Origin: Heloderma charlesbogerti
Taxonomy: Eukaryota; Chordata; Lepidosauria; Squamata; Helodermatidae
Assembly: GCA_026122225.1 (NCBI GenBank)
Contig: JANEZZ010002877.1
Span: 1,860,001 to 1,924,000 of the forward strand
Direction of reading: 5' to 3'
Length of the DNA stretch: 64,000 nucleotides
Shown here: positions 32,201-41,226 of the stretch, piece by piece
Numbering within the stretch: position 1 is the stretch's first letter
Layout: every line of letters begins with the position of its first letter
Position numbers and translations under genes: made by a program
Notes under the pieces: generated by a model
The model's input: the letters and a program-made list of their open reading frames with translations, nothing else
The model's database searches: none
What the model was told of the DNA's origin: nothing

Positions 32201-35049
32201 CTTAGAGTCCTCACGAGACAGAGGCAGATCCCCACCCCCACCCCTTAAGTTAGGACAGCAAGCTTGCCTGTTCCTCAGACGGTGGGCAACTTTCGTAGTT
32301 TTCCTTTGAACTCCCTGATGGTATTTCCTTTATAGACTGCGGGTCACTGACAATTAGCATCTGAATTACCCATTGAATTAAGTGGATTAAAAGCCTTGGA
32401 ACTGATGTCTCTTGTCTGTGTTTTGATTTGGCTTTTGAAGTTTTACAACAGGGGCAAAGGGAAACGTGACCCCGAGGTTATAACATGTCTACTGACTTGG
32501 AGGGGGGATTTCCAAGAATCCTATAGTCCCTGGTATGCTCTCCCATGACAATAGGATTGCTCTCTTAGTTGATCAGCCTATATATAGGAACAATAACCTA
32601 CTGAGGCTATGAAATCGAATCACTGTAAGAACCACACATTTTTGGTGAACGAAAGGCAAATAGCAGGAAACAGGAGATATGGTGTGAAAGATAAAAAGAT
32701 TGAGGGGAGTCAGCCTTCCCTTCATAGTATAAGATCCCAATAATTGGCAATACTATTTATTTACCTTAGCATAATTTTAAGTTGTAGGAAGTATTATATA
32801 CCTTCAAAAAAGATATTCTGAGGGCTGTAATAAGAAAGACGCTGAAAAGTAGGTTAGAAAATTGCTCCCAGAATAATCAGCAGGCATCCAGTATTCAATC
32901 TCTAAAGCATATAATTTAGCGCTACTGGAAAAAAAAAAGCTGAGTTCGTACAGCTGAGCGAGTAAATGAAGTCCAAACCACAACTGTAGTAAGACTGAGT
33001 GAGGCTATAGGGGCCTGTAAAGAAAATAAGCAGTCAGTGAAGTATGGGAAAAATAAATGAGAGCTTACATAGTAAGAGTACTTGAAAGAACCATCAGAAA
33101 AGTGAAAGCTAAAGCATTCCAGTTCCATCTTCAAAGTTCTCTACTGGCACAAGTCTTAATAAACTGAATCAGCTCTGCACTGGCAGAATCTCTATAACAC
33201 TCTTCCTCAACCTGGTGCTTTCCAGAAGTGTTGACTAAAACTCCCATCACACCAGCCAGACCCTGATCAGCTTGGCAAGATTCCACCACATGTGGACTGA
33301 AAAATCTGCTGAGAGATTCCATATAAAAACAGAATTCGGTGGCTTTCTTCTCCTTCATAACAGTATTAATAATACCATAATGTACAGCAGTACATCATCA
33401 CAGATTCCATCACAGATTTTACATTTCCATGTAAAAACAGAATTTGGCGGCTTTCTTCTTCTTAATAGTAGTACTACTAATAATAGGAATAATAACCATA
33501 ATGTACAGCAGTACCTCATGACAGATAACAGAACTCCCCAAATTTCAAAAACAGGCATACACTGCATAGGTGAAGGAATTTGTTTGCTTTTTTACAAAAA
33601 TTAAAAAATTACATTAAAAATCCTGTGAGGAGTATGGAATCAGTCATGTGATTCTTGTGACACTTTCACTTTTATCCTGATAAGAGCCAAAATACCCTTA
33701 TTTTACAGATGGAAAACCACTAGTTAGTAGCTGGAGGGAGCAATCCTATGGCCGCTACACAGCGGCTAGACAGCCATAGGATATCTGGTTTTCTGGGAAC
33801 CCACTTCGGATTCCGTGCTCCGAGGTCGGTTCCCAGATAACTGACCTCCACCCACAGAAGAGCCCCATCCTCCACGCTCTCAGAGCGGCTGAAAGGGGGT
33901 GTGTCTGGGGGCGGGGAGGGGCGGAAATGCCTGTATGACACATCCAATGTGTCATACCGCAGCCTCCTTCCCCGCTCAGCCCTCCCATGGCTAGACAGTT
34001 GGCTGTCTAGCCGAAAATGCAGTGCAGGAGGGAGCACAGAGGGAACGATCCCCTCCGTGCTTCTGCCCTGCATTGGATAGGCGGTTGCCTCCAAGTTTGG
34101 AGGTGGCCACGGGCCACCTAACTGGATAGGATTGCTCCCTTAGTCATGAAAAGAAGAAGTTGAAGATAATTCAACACTATAAAAACGTATGCAAAATTAC
34201 TCTTAGAAGATGCAGTTGCTGTTTTGCAGTATCCTATGTCCATTTTTCTTGTTGTAAACCAAGCCAACATGATTCACTATGACTATTTGCAGTCATTGAG
34301 GGGCCAGTAGAAAGAAGTGTTGCTTACATTAGCAAGTTGGAAGCTACCTGCTCTGGCCTTAAAGACATTCATGATCATAACATTCTGCCTTTACTTTTAG
34401 CAAAAGGAAGCCAATAAGATGTACAAAAATACCATGGCTTTCCATCCGTACAGAAACCAGTATTCCATCCTGCTGTGAGGCAGACTTACTTTCTTTTATT
34501 ACAAAACAAATTCAAAATTTTCCAATAATCCCATTGGCCAGATTTGTAACGGATGGTATAACATTCTCATTTAAGATCCACATTCTGCAGACACTGGGTA
34601 GAGAAACCTGTTGACAAAGTGTTGCACTTACCTCCTGTTATCTTTAAAGCTTTTCCTTCTCTCCTTTTGTAATTTCCTTGTTGCTTCAGTGAGTTTAATA
34701 AATTACAGTATGTTGGTTAATAATAGACTATGCAATGTCCCGCCGTTACAGAGCAATTTCCATAGGTTTTTCATTTTTATTCTTTTTAAAACTCAATTCA
34801 AGTGTCAAAATCTAATTACTGCAACCTGTAGTGCTTGCTGGCTGATTGGGTACATAAAATACACTGCTCTTTTCCTTTTAATAGCCCAGCCCCACTGTTA
34901 ATGCAGTGGCTCAGCTGTTTTATCTGTGAGTTTTGAAGGGAGATGCTGACAAAAGGGAAACTGTCTGTGCTTACCAATGGTTTTTAATGTTGTAGGAGCT
35001 GACATGCGAAGACCAGGTGTGCCATCAAGTCTTTAAGAAGAAAAATTAA
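20214..35049 (+). CDS. RBP2: Cellular retinol-binding protein II (four exons, whole gene span)
   Basis: Cytosolic carrier of retinol/retinal, in vertebrates mainly of the intestinal absorptive cell, from the intracellular lipid-binding (FABP/CRBP) family. The coding sequence joins 20214-20286, 24179-24357, 30575-30676 and 34996-35049 (408 nt, 135 aa; mammalian RBP2 has 134). It begins [20 protein letters not shown], the family signature, and ends [12 protein letters not shown]. Features typical of RBP2 rather than RBP1, 5 or 7 are [29 protein letters not shown] and ELTC. Ligand-pocket residues visible with Met numbering are K41, T52, T54, R59, W107 and Q129. The residue equivalent to mammalian Gln108 is His109. 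Introns are 3892, 6217 and 4319 bp, all GT-AG, with the family's usual phase pattern. No frameshift or stop is seen, so it appears functional. Confidence 0.95.
20357..20600. mobile_element. Two tandem palindromic MITE copies in RBP2 intron 1
   Basis: Copies at 20357-20450 and 20468-20600 share GGATCCAGATTTAGTC, GACCCATTGAAATCAAAGGC and TTAATTATGACTAATTTAAA nearly identically. The second copy keeps the mirror arm CATTGATTTCAATGGGTC and GACTAAATCTGATCC; the first lacks it. Same family as 14184 and 26790. It starts 70 bp after the exon 1 donor. Confidence 0.7.
20601..22740. other. RBP2 intron 1, no further feature recognised
   Basis: Intronic sequence. 21205-21290 resembles a LINE 3' end (ATTTATATACCACTTTTCTG, GGCTTACAATG). 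21640-21850 is very A/T-rich. No conserved exon inside. Confidence 0.4.
22741..24028 (+). mobile_element. Non-autonomous DNA element, family R copy 3 (in RBP2 intron 1)
   Basis: Left end GGGGTGTCTCCATGGCAATGG is mirrored by CCATGGAGATACCCCCAC on the right (about 17-bp terminus, one mismatch). At about 1290 bp it is the longest copy. It has three internal repeats around GCAAAG.ATCGAAGCTTC (22985-23340) absent from copies 1 and 2, and two CCTCATTGA.CACAATGGGAG units. No coding capacity. Confidence 0.7.
24179..24357 (+). CDS. RBP2: RBP2 exon 2
   Basis: 179 nt after acceptor GTCTGCAG and before donor GTAGAA. It encodes residues 25-84, including [16 protein letters not shown] and [13 protein letters not shown]. 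It carries pocket residues K41, T52, T54 and R59. Residues 26-30 read IGMAL where mammalian RBP2 has a more polar segment, so this helix-turn edge has diverged. Confidence 0.95.
24358..25184. other. RBP2 intron 2, 5' part
   Basis: Intronic sequence with a run of 13 G at 24750-24762. No other feature recognised. Confidence 0.35.
25189..25425. mobile_element. Foldback element with nested palindrome
   Basis: The outer arms GTCAGTTCACGCGTA and the complement of GTCAGGTTCACATAT are loosely inverted. The inner stem GTTGTTGGAGTGGTTAACAA pairs with TTGTTAAACACCCCAGCAAC around 25350. A similar stem lies at 63858-63950, so this is a dispersed family. Confidence 0.5.
25426..25975. mobile_element. Possible hAT-like element
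   Basis: The right boundary GTGGTGCACAGCCCTA, read inverted, begins TAGGGCTGTGCACCAC, resembling hAT ends. A left partner is unclear; the best candidate is CAGGGACACCCC near 25441. The G/C-rich interior gives long chance frames on the minus strand. No duplication was found, so the call is weak. Confidence 0.35.
25976..26515. other. RBP2 intron 2, nothing recognised
   Basis: No repeat termini or conserved exon. AGCAAGCCCAGCAGGACTTGCT at about 26037-26059 is a small hairpin only. Confidence 0.35.
26520..26625 (+). mobile_element. L2-like LINE 3' tail
   Basis: GATTGTGAGCCCCTAAGGGG, GCAGTAAGCTGCTCTGAGCC and TATATCAAATAAATAAATAA follow the order seen at L2-clade 3' ends. Only the tail remains. 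Confidence 0.5.
26790..26905. mobile_element. Palindromic MITE (ATTTAGTCATACTTAG family), full
   Basis: GACTTAGTCATGATG, CCCATTGAAATCAATGGG and ACTTAAGCTAGTCA are mirrored by TTTGATTTCAATGGG and GAAATATGACTAAATCTG. It is the most symmetric of the four copies and lies in RBP2 intron 2. Confidence 0.7.
27197..28010. mobile_element. Probable TIR element with internal 55-bp-arm hairpin
   Basis: Left end GGGCCGATCTACATTG after TAA; right end AAGTGTAGATCACAGC. The inverted GATCTACA core and ~814-bp size resemble the elements at 7465 and 53752, though the right end is degenerate. Inside, 27420-27475 and 27583-27642 are inverted copies (CCCTTCAAATGAGACTAAG against its mirror CTTAATCTCATTTGAAGGG). 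Located in RBP2 intron 2. Confidence 0.5.
28011..30574. other. RBP2 intron 2, 3' part; a repeat shared with 9.9 kb
   Basis: 29515-29690 matches 9905-10110 (GACTTGGACTGGACAG, TAGGACATATGGCCACC). 29780-29850 holds an inverted copy of the TTTGCATATGCTAATTTAT stretch near 9825. The remainder has no identifiable element or exon; the polypyrimidine tract before 30575 serves the exon 3 acceptor. Confidence 0.4.
30575..30676 (+). CDS. RBP2: RBP2 exon 3
   Basis: Exactly 102 nt (34 codons) after acceptor CCTTGCAG and before donor GTAAGA. It encodes [20 protein letters not shown] and then [14 protein letters not shown]. The CVQKGEK and RGW.WIEGD blocks are the most conserved part of the CRBP family. 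The residue after RGWK is His109, where mammalian CRBP-I and CRBP-II have Gln; RBP5 and RBP7 have His there. Confidence 0.95.
30925..31075 (+). mobile_element. Old Sauria-type SINE fragment
   Basis: CATCAGGTGACCTCAGGCCA, ACCTCTCAGTC, GCAAAGATGAAATGAGATAA and GCCACCCTGAGCTACTTGGA parallel the body of the fresh SINE at 38501 in order, but with many substitutions. The tRNA-like head is mostly lost. It is followed by a LINE-like tail at 31075-31180. In RBP2 intron 3. Confidence 0.55.
31180..31780. other. RBP2 intron 3, nothing recognised
   Basis: 31180-31330 continues a weak LINE-3'-like A-rich context; beyond that there is no identifiable element or exon. Confidence 0.3.
31800..32564. mobile_element. 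TAA-type MITE interrupted by an LTR
   Basis: The outer parts (about 31800-31888 and 32463-32564) align to 36085-36228: GTGGTTCTTTC-like, GGGGGTGGGG, CCATCTTCC then GACTTGG, TTCCAAG, TGGTATGCTCTCCCA and AGGATTGCTCTC followed by TTA. The left start is not precisely definable. Confidence 0.5.
31886..32466 (+). mobile_element. Solo-LTR-like insertion in RBP2 intron 3
   Basis: Begins TGTCAGGGTTGCCCC and ends near AAACGTGACC, with CCGAG on both sides as a candidate 5-bp duplication. It interrupts a MITE at a point where the 36-kb relative is continuous. Homologous, on the other strand, to 56158-57252 (shared CTGCCCGATTGGCC-like, CCTTAAGTTAGG and GGCAACT.TCGTA blocks). No internal retroelement genes are beside it, so a solo LTR is the simplest reading. 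Confidence 0.6.
32565..33206. other. RBP2 intron 3, nothing recognised
   Basis: A/T-rich, no identifiable element, exon or RNA gene. Confidence 0.35.
33207..33290. mobile_element. MITE half (CTCCAGATGT family)
   Basis: CCTCAACCTGGTGCTTTCCA, then GAAGTGTTGACTAAAACTCC, matching the left arm of the family; the mirror arm is lost. Confidence 0.5.
33325..33520 (+). repeat. Short tandem duplication, about 120-bp period
   Basis: AAAAACAGAATTCGGTGGCT at 33325 recurs as AAAAACAGAATTTGGCGGCT at 33433, each followed by TTCTTCT, AATA-rich sequence and ATAATGTACAGCAGTAC. Two units, about 85% alike by eye. Confidence 0.6.
33736..34139. mobile_element. TIR MITE (GGGAGCAATCCTATGG family)
   Basis: Ends GGGAGCAATCCTATGG and GGATAGGATTGCTCCC are inverted. 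About 404 bp, G/C-rich, with an internal short palindrome GGCTAGACAGTTGGCTGTCTAGCC near 33990. Related to 50159, 59920 and 63276. TTA follows on the right, but the left side lacks a matching duplication. Confidence 0.65.
34143..34995. other. RBP2 intron 3 end
   Basis: Unique-looking intronic sequence leading to the T-rich acceptor TGTTGTAG of exon 4. Nothing else recognised. Confidence 0.35.
34996..35049 (+). CDS. RBP2: RBP2 exon 4 with stop codon
   Basis: 54 nt after acceptor TTGTAG, encoding [17 protein letters not shown] and TAA. Gln129 (Gln128 in mature mammalian numbering) is kept. The C-terminal tail KKKN is one residue longer than the mammalian protein. Confidence 0.93.
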   Translation, partial: ELTCEDQVCHQVFKKKN

Positions 35050-35108
35050 ATTGATCCAAATCTAGTACAGCTGCATACTGTGGAATTACTATGTTGTTTG
35101 CTGTGTTA

Positions 35109-35130
35109 AATAAATAAAATAATAAATAAA
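35109..35130 (+). terminator. RBP2: Clustered polyadenylation signals of RBP2
   Basis: Four overlapping AATAAA hexamers at 35109, 35113, 35121 and 35125, 60-80 bp after the stop codon. They predict a 3'UTR of about 90-110 nt. The A/T-rich repeat could partly be chance, but position and spacing suit the gene. Confidence 0.65.
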
Positions 35131-35770
35131 TCCCAGCCTTGACACTGCCAGAGATCTGATGCTCTGTTAAATGAGGGGGAAAATGTCTCAAAACAACATC
35201 AAACACACATTTCTTTTTAAAAGAGATCTTGTTTTCCAAATAGGAGTTAAATGAAGTAAGTCTTTTTCCAATAATCATTTATTTTCTTTCTCAAACCATG
35301 GTAAAAAAAAAAAAAATCAGTACCAAAGGGGGGGGGGGTCTTCCAGTAGCAATGGAAGAAATAAGCACAATTTATCTTGAAAATGGCACATCGCTCCATG
35401 ATATTCTAATACCCTAATACATTTGGATAATGTCTGAGGGCAAAGCCAGTATTCATTGTACTCTTTCTAACTAATTTAGCTCTGGGTCATCGAGTCCCAA
35501 GTTTCAGGCAACAGAATGGCTCAACAGGGTGGTAATGAGACCCAAACCACTAACAGCTAGATCACTAATTGAAATTTGGAAGAGAAGCTTGTGGCCAGCC
35601 ACTTTTTCTCTAAACAAACCTTGTGTATTTCTAGTTTGGGTCTAGCAGAGAGTTGTCTTTAAAAACTCACAACAAAGAAACTTCACATGCTCAGCGGAAA
35701 GGATTAACTCATGCTTCTCAAAGGGCTCTTCACCATGGCTGGCTGATATCATGATTCAGTGGATTCCTAT
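35131..35770. other. Downstream of RBP2, nothing recognised
   Basis: Contains A13 and G10 runs near 35300-35338. No exon of a neighbouring gene such as COPB2, expected downstream by mammalian synteny, was recognised. Confidence 0.35.
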
Positions 35771-35774
35771 GAAT

Positions 35775-36228
35775 TGCACTCTTGCTGCTCGGAAGCCTCT
35801 GAACTCAGAGGCTTCCAAGATTCCTATGCCCTGCTGGGCTGAAGATGGTAGGGGAGGAGGGGTGGCAGATATGGTCTTCACCTTCCCATCCTCCATCTTT
35901 GGCAATTTTCACTAGATGGGCTTTTCAGCCTGTCTAGCAAGGGAGCTTTGGAGGGGGTGGGGAGGAGGCTGGAAGAGGCTCAGGATATCTCATATCCTGG
36001 TCTCTCCAGCCCCCCCATTCCCGCCCCTTCTCCACCTCCTCTGAGGTCGCTTTCTGACCTCAGAGGGCAGCCAGTGTGGTTCTTTCTGTGCCATCTGCAA
36101 GGGGGTGGGGAAGAGGATCTCTGACTCCACCTTCCAAGGTTGGAGTGCTGTCTCCAATCTTGGACAGGTTTTTCCAAGCACTCCTGTGGTCCCTGGGATG
36201 CTCTCCCAGGAGCCACAGGATTACTCTC
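35775..36228. mobile_element. TAA-type MITE (CAATCCTATG family), diverged
   Basis: The right end CAGGATTACTCTC is followed by TAA and matches the ends at 63627 and 32564. The interior resembles 63380-63600: CTTTGGAGGGGG, ATATCCTGG-CTCTCCAG and GGTTGGAGTGCTGTCTCC. Left boundary approximate. Confidence 0.5.
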
Positions 36229-37550
36229 TAAGAGTGCTTTCAGATGCAGGGCTCCTAATGCTAGCAGCCACAAGGTATTGTGCAGCTGTTCCATCTTTTC
36301 TTCCTAAACAGTTTTTCTGCATTAAGGGAATGGATGGAAGAAGTTGGTGGAAAAACACAGGAGGGTTACAAGTAGAATACATTGTCATCCAGAACCCTGA
36401 TAAACTTCAGTGAATGAGGCAAGGTGATGGCATCATAAAAGTCTCAATTGCACACACACCAAGTCTCAACTTCACTGTAAATCTAAATAGAGAGGGGTGT
36501 CTATGAGCCTCTTGACAAATTAGTTTTTAGGCGTATAAGATCGTTTAAACATATGCCTTGACATTTAGGATGAATGTGGCACACAGAGGGCTGTCTTCAC
36601 AAGCAATTTTTTGTGAAGTTAGAGCAGTCTGAGTTGGTTCGCGACAGATGACATCATCACCAATCCACTGCCAACCAGCCACTTCCCTCTTGAAAAGCCA
36701 CATTTTCTGAAACACCTTTTAGTCCAACTTTTTTACTGAAAGCAGCTCCCTGGTGGTTTTGCCACAGGGTGTCATGTCCCTGCCCCACCCCCACCCTGCA
36801 TTAATTCCTGGGCATGCCTCTATCACCTGGCAGTGATGTGGTCAAAGGGGTGGGATGTCCCATTCCCTCTTGTTTCCCCAGTCGAAGTAGTTTTTTCCCA
36901 TATCCCCCCTTCTGTGCATGTTTACTTGTAAGTAAGAAATACATCTTGCTCCCCCACAGTGAATCATCAACATATTCCAATGCTGGGTGGGGCTCTCTGT
37001 AAAGCATTCTCCTTCTGTGCATGTTCACTCAGAAGTAAGAAATAAATCTTGCTCCCCTGCAGTGAATCTTTAACAGATCTCAGTGCATACGGAGCCACAG
37101 TAAATCACTAAAGTGTTAAAGCATTAAAAGGGTTAAAAGGCTAACTTTAGTAACTCACCCTAAAACACTCTTTCACTTCTCCGTGAAATTGCTGCCTCGA
37201 TGCTGTGCTTCTTTGACATTCTGTAGTTTCTCTGTTGTTATGTAGAGTCACAGTAACGATCATTAAAAATCACGGGAGTTTCTCATCTCATTGCAAGCAG
37301 GGAGAAGGAGAAAGCGGGGGTAGAAAGGGGGGTTGGAAGCAATCATTCCCTGGAAGAATGCTGGAATGGTGCGAAATTGAGAGGCTGGGCTGCTTTCATG
37401 GGAAGCCTTTAGATGCTGCACTCCAGAATTGGGGATTCTAGCTTCACAAGGCAAAAGTGCGCACATTGGGGAAAAGTGAGGGAGGAGATAATACAGTAGC
37501 AGAAGGGAGCTTTCAGAATTGTGAATTAGTTGCTCTCCATTCATAATATT
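36229..37550. other. Non-genic, largely unrecognised
   Basis: 36905-37060 has two copies of a short unit, TTCTGTGCATGTT.ACT then AAGTAAGAAATA.ATCTTGCTCC, about 120 bp apart. No gene. Confidence 0.35.
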
Positions 37551-37554
37551 GTAG

Positions 37555-37715
37555 TCGCAGGGGGGAGCCTGGATGGGGTGGGGGGACAAACAATCTTCTC
37601 TCATTGGTTGAGCAGCCGCTGCCAGTCTGATGATGTTCAGTTCTGCTCCCCTCACCCCACCCAGAAGTATGTTCCTTTCCAGCACTGTGTGACCCCTGAA
37701 AACCAAATTTTAATG
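37555..37715 (-). mobile_element. Family R copy 4, fragment
   Basis: The reverse complement has GGAACATACTTCTGGGTGGG, GAACATCATCAGACTGGCAG and GGCTGCTCAACCAAT. These are the conserved blocks of copies 1-3 in the same order. No termini remain. Confidence 0.6.
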
Positions 37716-38500
37716 ATATGGTACACTCGGCCTTTTTTTGCTTCATGTGTCCCTGATGGACCAAAGCCAATTCCATGAAAATCTGGGTAATACTCCAGTG
37801 TGCTTCTCATTCTGTTCTCGTGAAGATCCCTCTCACCCCAGGTGTTTGAATATATATATGTGTATATAAAAACTCCCCTACTGATAATACCTCTCAGAGC
37901 TAATGTTGCTTCTCTGCATTCCTTATGAGAGCCAAACAACTCCGGGCCTTGGCCTTGGCCTTGGCCTGGGGAGAGCTAGCTCATCACAGAGCTGGAAGCT
38001 TTTATTATGACCCCTCTGTGGCTCAGTCAATCCACTTCTGTTATGTCCAGCAATCCTCCAAGAAATAATACTTGCCTGGCTGCTTGTCCATCCTCATACA
38101 CAGGACTTCTCGCCTTTTCTCCTCCCACTTTCCTCTCTTGCTATCTCTCCTGTGCTGTTTATATCTCATTCTCTGTGTCTTTTATATCTCGTTCTCTGTG
38201 GCTTGGGCTCACTGACCCTAGGAGGCATCCGGGCCCCACATCCTGGAATCCTGTCATCATCTTCAGGTGGAGAAGCAAGCCTAGCAGGGGTTCCACTCAA
38301 GCCCAGCCCCTCACAATGCATATCAGACAGACACATTAATCAGGAAGATGGTATTGCTCATCTTTCTGTTGCTTGTATACTCAGTAGAAAAGCTGGATGT
38401 GTTGCTGTGCAATGTGTGAAAACGTCCTGTGAGCAGCAGGTGAGAATGTACAAAATCAATGATGGAAGGCGGGACAGTTTGATGACATGAAAATGAATAA
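37716..38500. other. Non-genic, nothing recognised
   Basis: No identifiable element. CCTTGG occurs three times in tandem at about 37948. No conserved exon. Confidence 0.35.
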
Positions 38501-38747
38501 GGCAGCCAGTGTGGTGTACTGGTTAGAGTGTTGGACTGGGACTCAGGAGATCTGGGTTCTTGTCCCCATTCGGCCATGAAGCTCACGGGGTGACCTTGGG
38601 TCAGTCACTGACTCTCAGCCTAACCTACCTCACAGGGTTGTTGTGAGGATAAAATGGAGAGGAGGAGGACCATGTAAGCTGCCTTGGGTTCCTTGCAAGA
38701 GAAAAAAAAAAGGGGGGAATATAAATGTAAAAATAATAATAATAAAG
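38501..38747 (+). mobile_element. Sauria SINE (tRNA-derived), nearly complete
   Basis: The tRNA-like head GGCAGCCAGTGTGGTGTACT carries an A box (GTGTACTGGTTAGAG) and a B box (GGTTCTTGTCC at 38555). The body has CGGCCATGAAGCTCACGGGG, GGTCAGTCACTGACTCTCAG and GGGTTGTTGTGAGGATAAAA. The 3' part is GCTGCCTTGGGTTCCTTG, ATATAAATG and an (AAT)n tail. Sauria SINEs are mobilised by BovB-type machinery and restricted to squamates, so this is the best lineage marker in the window. Confidence 0.92.
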
Positions 38748-39088
38748 TGAAGGAATGGGAGAAACCAAAATCCTGTTGAGCTTCTTATGGAATAGCAAGT
38801 CTTAACTTGGATATTTCTAACAAGAGATGGATGTTGCCATTGTTACGAATGCACCTCCACTCACTATATAAAGGTTTTGTTATCCCATACTCTCACAGTG
38901 CAGTCCTGTACATGTCTACTCAGACTATTGAACTGAGTTCAACAGGGTATACTCCCAGGTAAGTGAAGATTACAACCTCAATCTAATATTTGCTTCAGTT
39001 TTAAACCAGATAACCACAGTTTGGCAAGGATTTGGCAGTGGAGTGGGATCAGCCCAGAAAATCCTCTGAGAGGAACCTTTAGTAGTTC
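38748..39088. other. Non-genic; short interspersed repeat motif
   Basis: 38895-38965 contains GTACATGTCTACTCAG and ATACTCCCAGGTAAGTG, an interspersed motif also seen, inverted or diverged, at 42030 and 59110. Otherwise nothing recognised. Confidence 0.4.
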
Positions 39089-39153
39089 CATCTTTGAAGC
39101 TAAGCAAGTTTGGAACTGGATGGCAACTTGGACGGGAAACCACCTAGAAACCC
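39089..39153 (+). ncRNA. 5S rRNA-like fragment (5S-derived SINE or pseudogene)
   Basis: ATCTTTGAAGCTAAGCAAG then TACTTGGATGGG-like ACTTGGACGGGAAACCACCT follow the order and spacing of the internal promoter region of vertebrate 5S rRNA (A box, intermediate element, C box). The 5' and 3' ends of 5S are not recognisable and several bases differ, so it is not a functional 5S gene. Confidence 0.55.
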
Positions 39154-39810
39154 CAAAGATACAGCTCAGAGCGGTTGCCATTCCTACACAGTTATTAAAT
39201 CCCCACTCAGCTCCCTCTCTGACCTATTTCATACAGTGATGATTAGTGTTATCTTCTGGAAACCATGACAAAGAGAGAGCTATGCACAGGACAGAACCTC
39301 TGTCTTCATGTAGCTTCGGATTTTTATATGATATTTATGATCTATTTATATTAAAGAAATCTCTAAGTGATGTACAAAGGACAAGATTGTCATCCTGGGA
39401 ATGCCTGCTTGAAAAGTATTTTTTAGTAGGTGCTGAAAACACGAAAGGGGTGGTGCCTGCCTAATTTGTAGCAGCTTTTTGTAGACACTATGTGTATGTC
39501 TTCAAACTTATCTCCCAAACCACTGGAAGCTGAAATTTGCCTGGGAGCTAAAATTCTCAGAAATACATTTCTGTAAAGGGTGCCAGATCTACTGCCAGGT
39601 TCCAGATTCTATGCTCATAGAAAATTTTCAGAGAATTTATGAAATTTCCAACGAACGTACTTGGCACCTGGCAAAAACTCTCTGTGATATAATTAATGGG
39701 GCATTTCCAGTTGTTGTTTTTTTAAGTGCCTATCCCGCTCTGTGTTCTGGGCTCCTTGGAAATACCCTGAATGCCTCTGAAAATGGTGAATATACCCCTT
39801 TTAGAAGATT
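39154..39810. other. Non-genic, nothing recognised
   Basis: No identifiable element or conserved exon. Confidence 0.35.
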
Positions 39811-40376
39811 TTATTTATTTATTTATTTATTTATTTCATTTCTATACCGCCCAATAGCCGAAGCTCTCTGGGCGGTTCACAAAAATTAAAACCAAACAAC
39901 ACACAATAAAACAATTTAAAATATACAGAACATTAAAACCACAATATAACAATACAACCACAATAAAACCTAGCAGCAGTGCAGGAGTTTAAAATACAGA
40001 TTTAAAACAGCAAAGATAAAAATTTAGAAAGCTAAAATGCTAAAATGCCTGGGAAAATAAAAAGGTCTTCACCTGGCGCCGAAAGGAATACAATGTAGGC
40101 GCCAGGCGAACCTCACTAGGGAGCTCATTCCAGAGCCGGGGTGCCACAACAGAAAAAGCCCTCCTTCTAGTAGCCACCCGCCTCACTTCCTTTGGCAGGG
40201 GCTCACGGAGAAGAGCCGCTGATGATGATCTTAACGTCCGGGCAGGCACATATAGGAGGAGGCGATCCTTCAGGTAACCTGGCCCCAAGCCGTTAAGGGT
40301 TTTGAATGTTAACACCAGCACTTTGAATCGGGCCCGGAAATGGACTGGCAGCCAGTGCAGCTGGAAAAGTACTGGC
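39811..40376 (-). pseudogene. L2-clade LINE 3' part with RT C-terminus
   Basis: Minus strand encodes LVLTFKTLNGLGPGYLKDRL, RTLRSSSAALLREPLP and RAFSVVAPRLWNELPSEVRL, the C-terminal tail of L2 reverse transcriptases. It ends with the 3' signature GAGAGCTTCGGCTATTGGGC and an (AAAT)n tail (39811-39838). 5'-truncated. The 93-codon frame is uninterrupted, so this is a fairly recent insertion. Confidence 0.85.
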
Positions 40377-40564
40377 GTAATATGAACTCGCAGGTGAAAT
40401 AATGAAATAATTTTGCAGGTAAGATGGTGAAATAATGGCTTTGTTCCCCACTATAATGAAACATAACACCTAGCATGTGGAGCACAATATTATCTGCATC
40501 ATAGATGAATTCAGGGACAGGCAAATACTAAGTAAACTTATATTCTCTGGACATAGAGTGGGGA
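40377..40564. other. Non-genic
   Basis: Short unique-looking stretch; a repeated GGTGAAATAATG word at 40394 and 40427. Confidence 0.3.
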
Positions 40565-40768
40565 AACTTAGTATTTGGGAGTGATTGCCGCCGTGTATCA
40601 ATTAGAGCTCAAACTAATTTGGGGGATGGAAGAATTTTCTCCAACAAGTTATCCATACTCAGAGTTGCTTGCAAGAAATCATATTCCCGTTCTTCTAATT
40701 AACGCTGAAGAGTGCTGTTGGGTTTGAGGGTTTAATTTTTTTTTAAGTGTACATGTGCTGAATATTAC
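40565..40768 (+). repeat. Left arm of a 6.2-kb-spaced inverted repeat
   Basis: Matches the reverse complement of 47010-47211 at roughly 85-90% by eye over about 200 bp, e.g. TATTTGGGAGTGATTGCC, GAGCTCAAACTAATTTGGGG and TTTAAGTGTACATGTGCTGA. Confidence 0.85.
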
Positions 40769-41226
40769 ATGTTGCTCCTTTACCACTGGGGTCTCCAATG
40801 TGCCAGCAGAGACCTCTTTTGGTGCCTGCCAGACTCCCTGCTCCTCCTGGTTTTTATTTTATTTCTTAAGACTTGTTTTTAAATTTAATTTTTTTAAAAA
40901 AAAATCTGGGAAACTGCCATGCTGCAAAGCAAAGTGCTGCCCTCCAGCACCATCTTCTGTTTTGGAGCTCAGACCCCACCTATCTGCCTTGTAGCTGGGT
41001 TCTTGGGCAAGTTACTTTCCTGTTAGTTTCACCAGTTTCCCTCCTAAGACATGAATGGTTTGTGACCAGCCATGCCTGCCATGGCAGCCATTGCATGAAT
41101 GGGCAAGGATCTCCGTGGCAGTCATTTTGTAAGAGTTCCCATAACACACTCCCAACATTCCAAAGGTTCCCACGGACCCAAAAAGATTGGGGATGCTGCT
41201 TGATATGTGACAGCCTGCTCCAGTAC
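40769..41226. other. Non-genic, nothing recognised
   Basis: No element termini or exon found between the inverted-repeat arm and the BovB fragment. Confidence 0.3.

Noticed and set aside
31886..32466. A host exon or 5'UTR with an arginine-rich frame ([12 protein letters not shown])
   Set aside because: The same sequence recurs inverted at 56158-57252 with TG/CA ends and candidate 5-bp flanks, so it is a repeat and not an exon.
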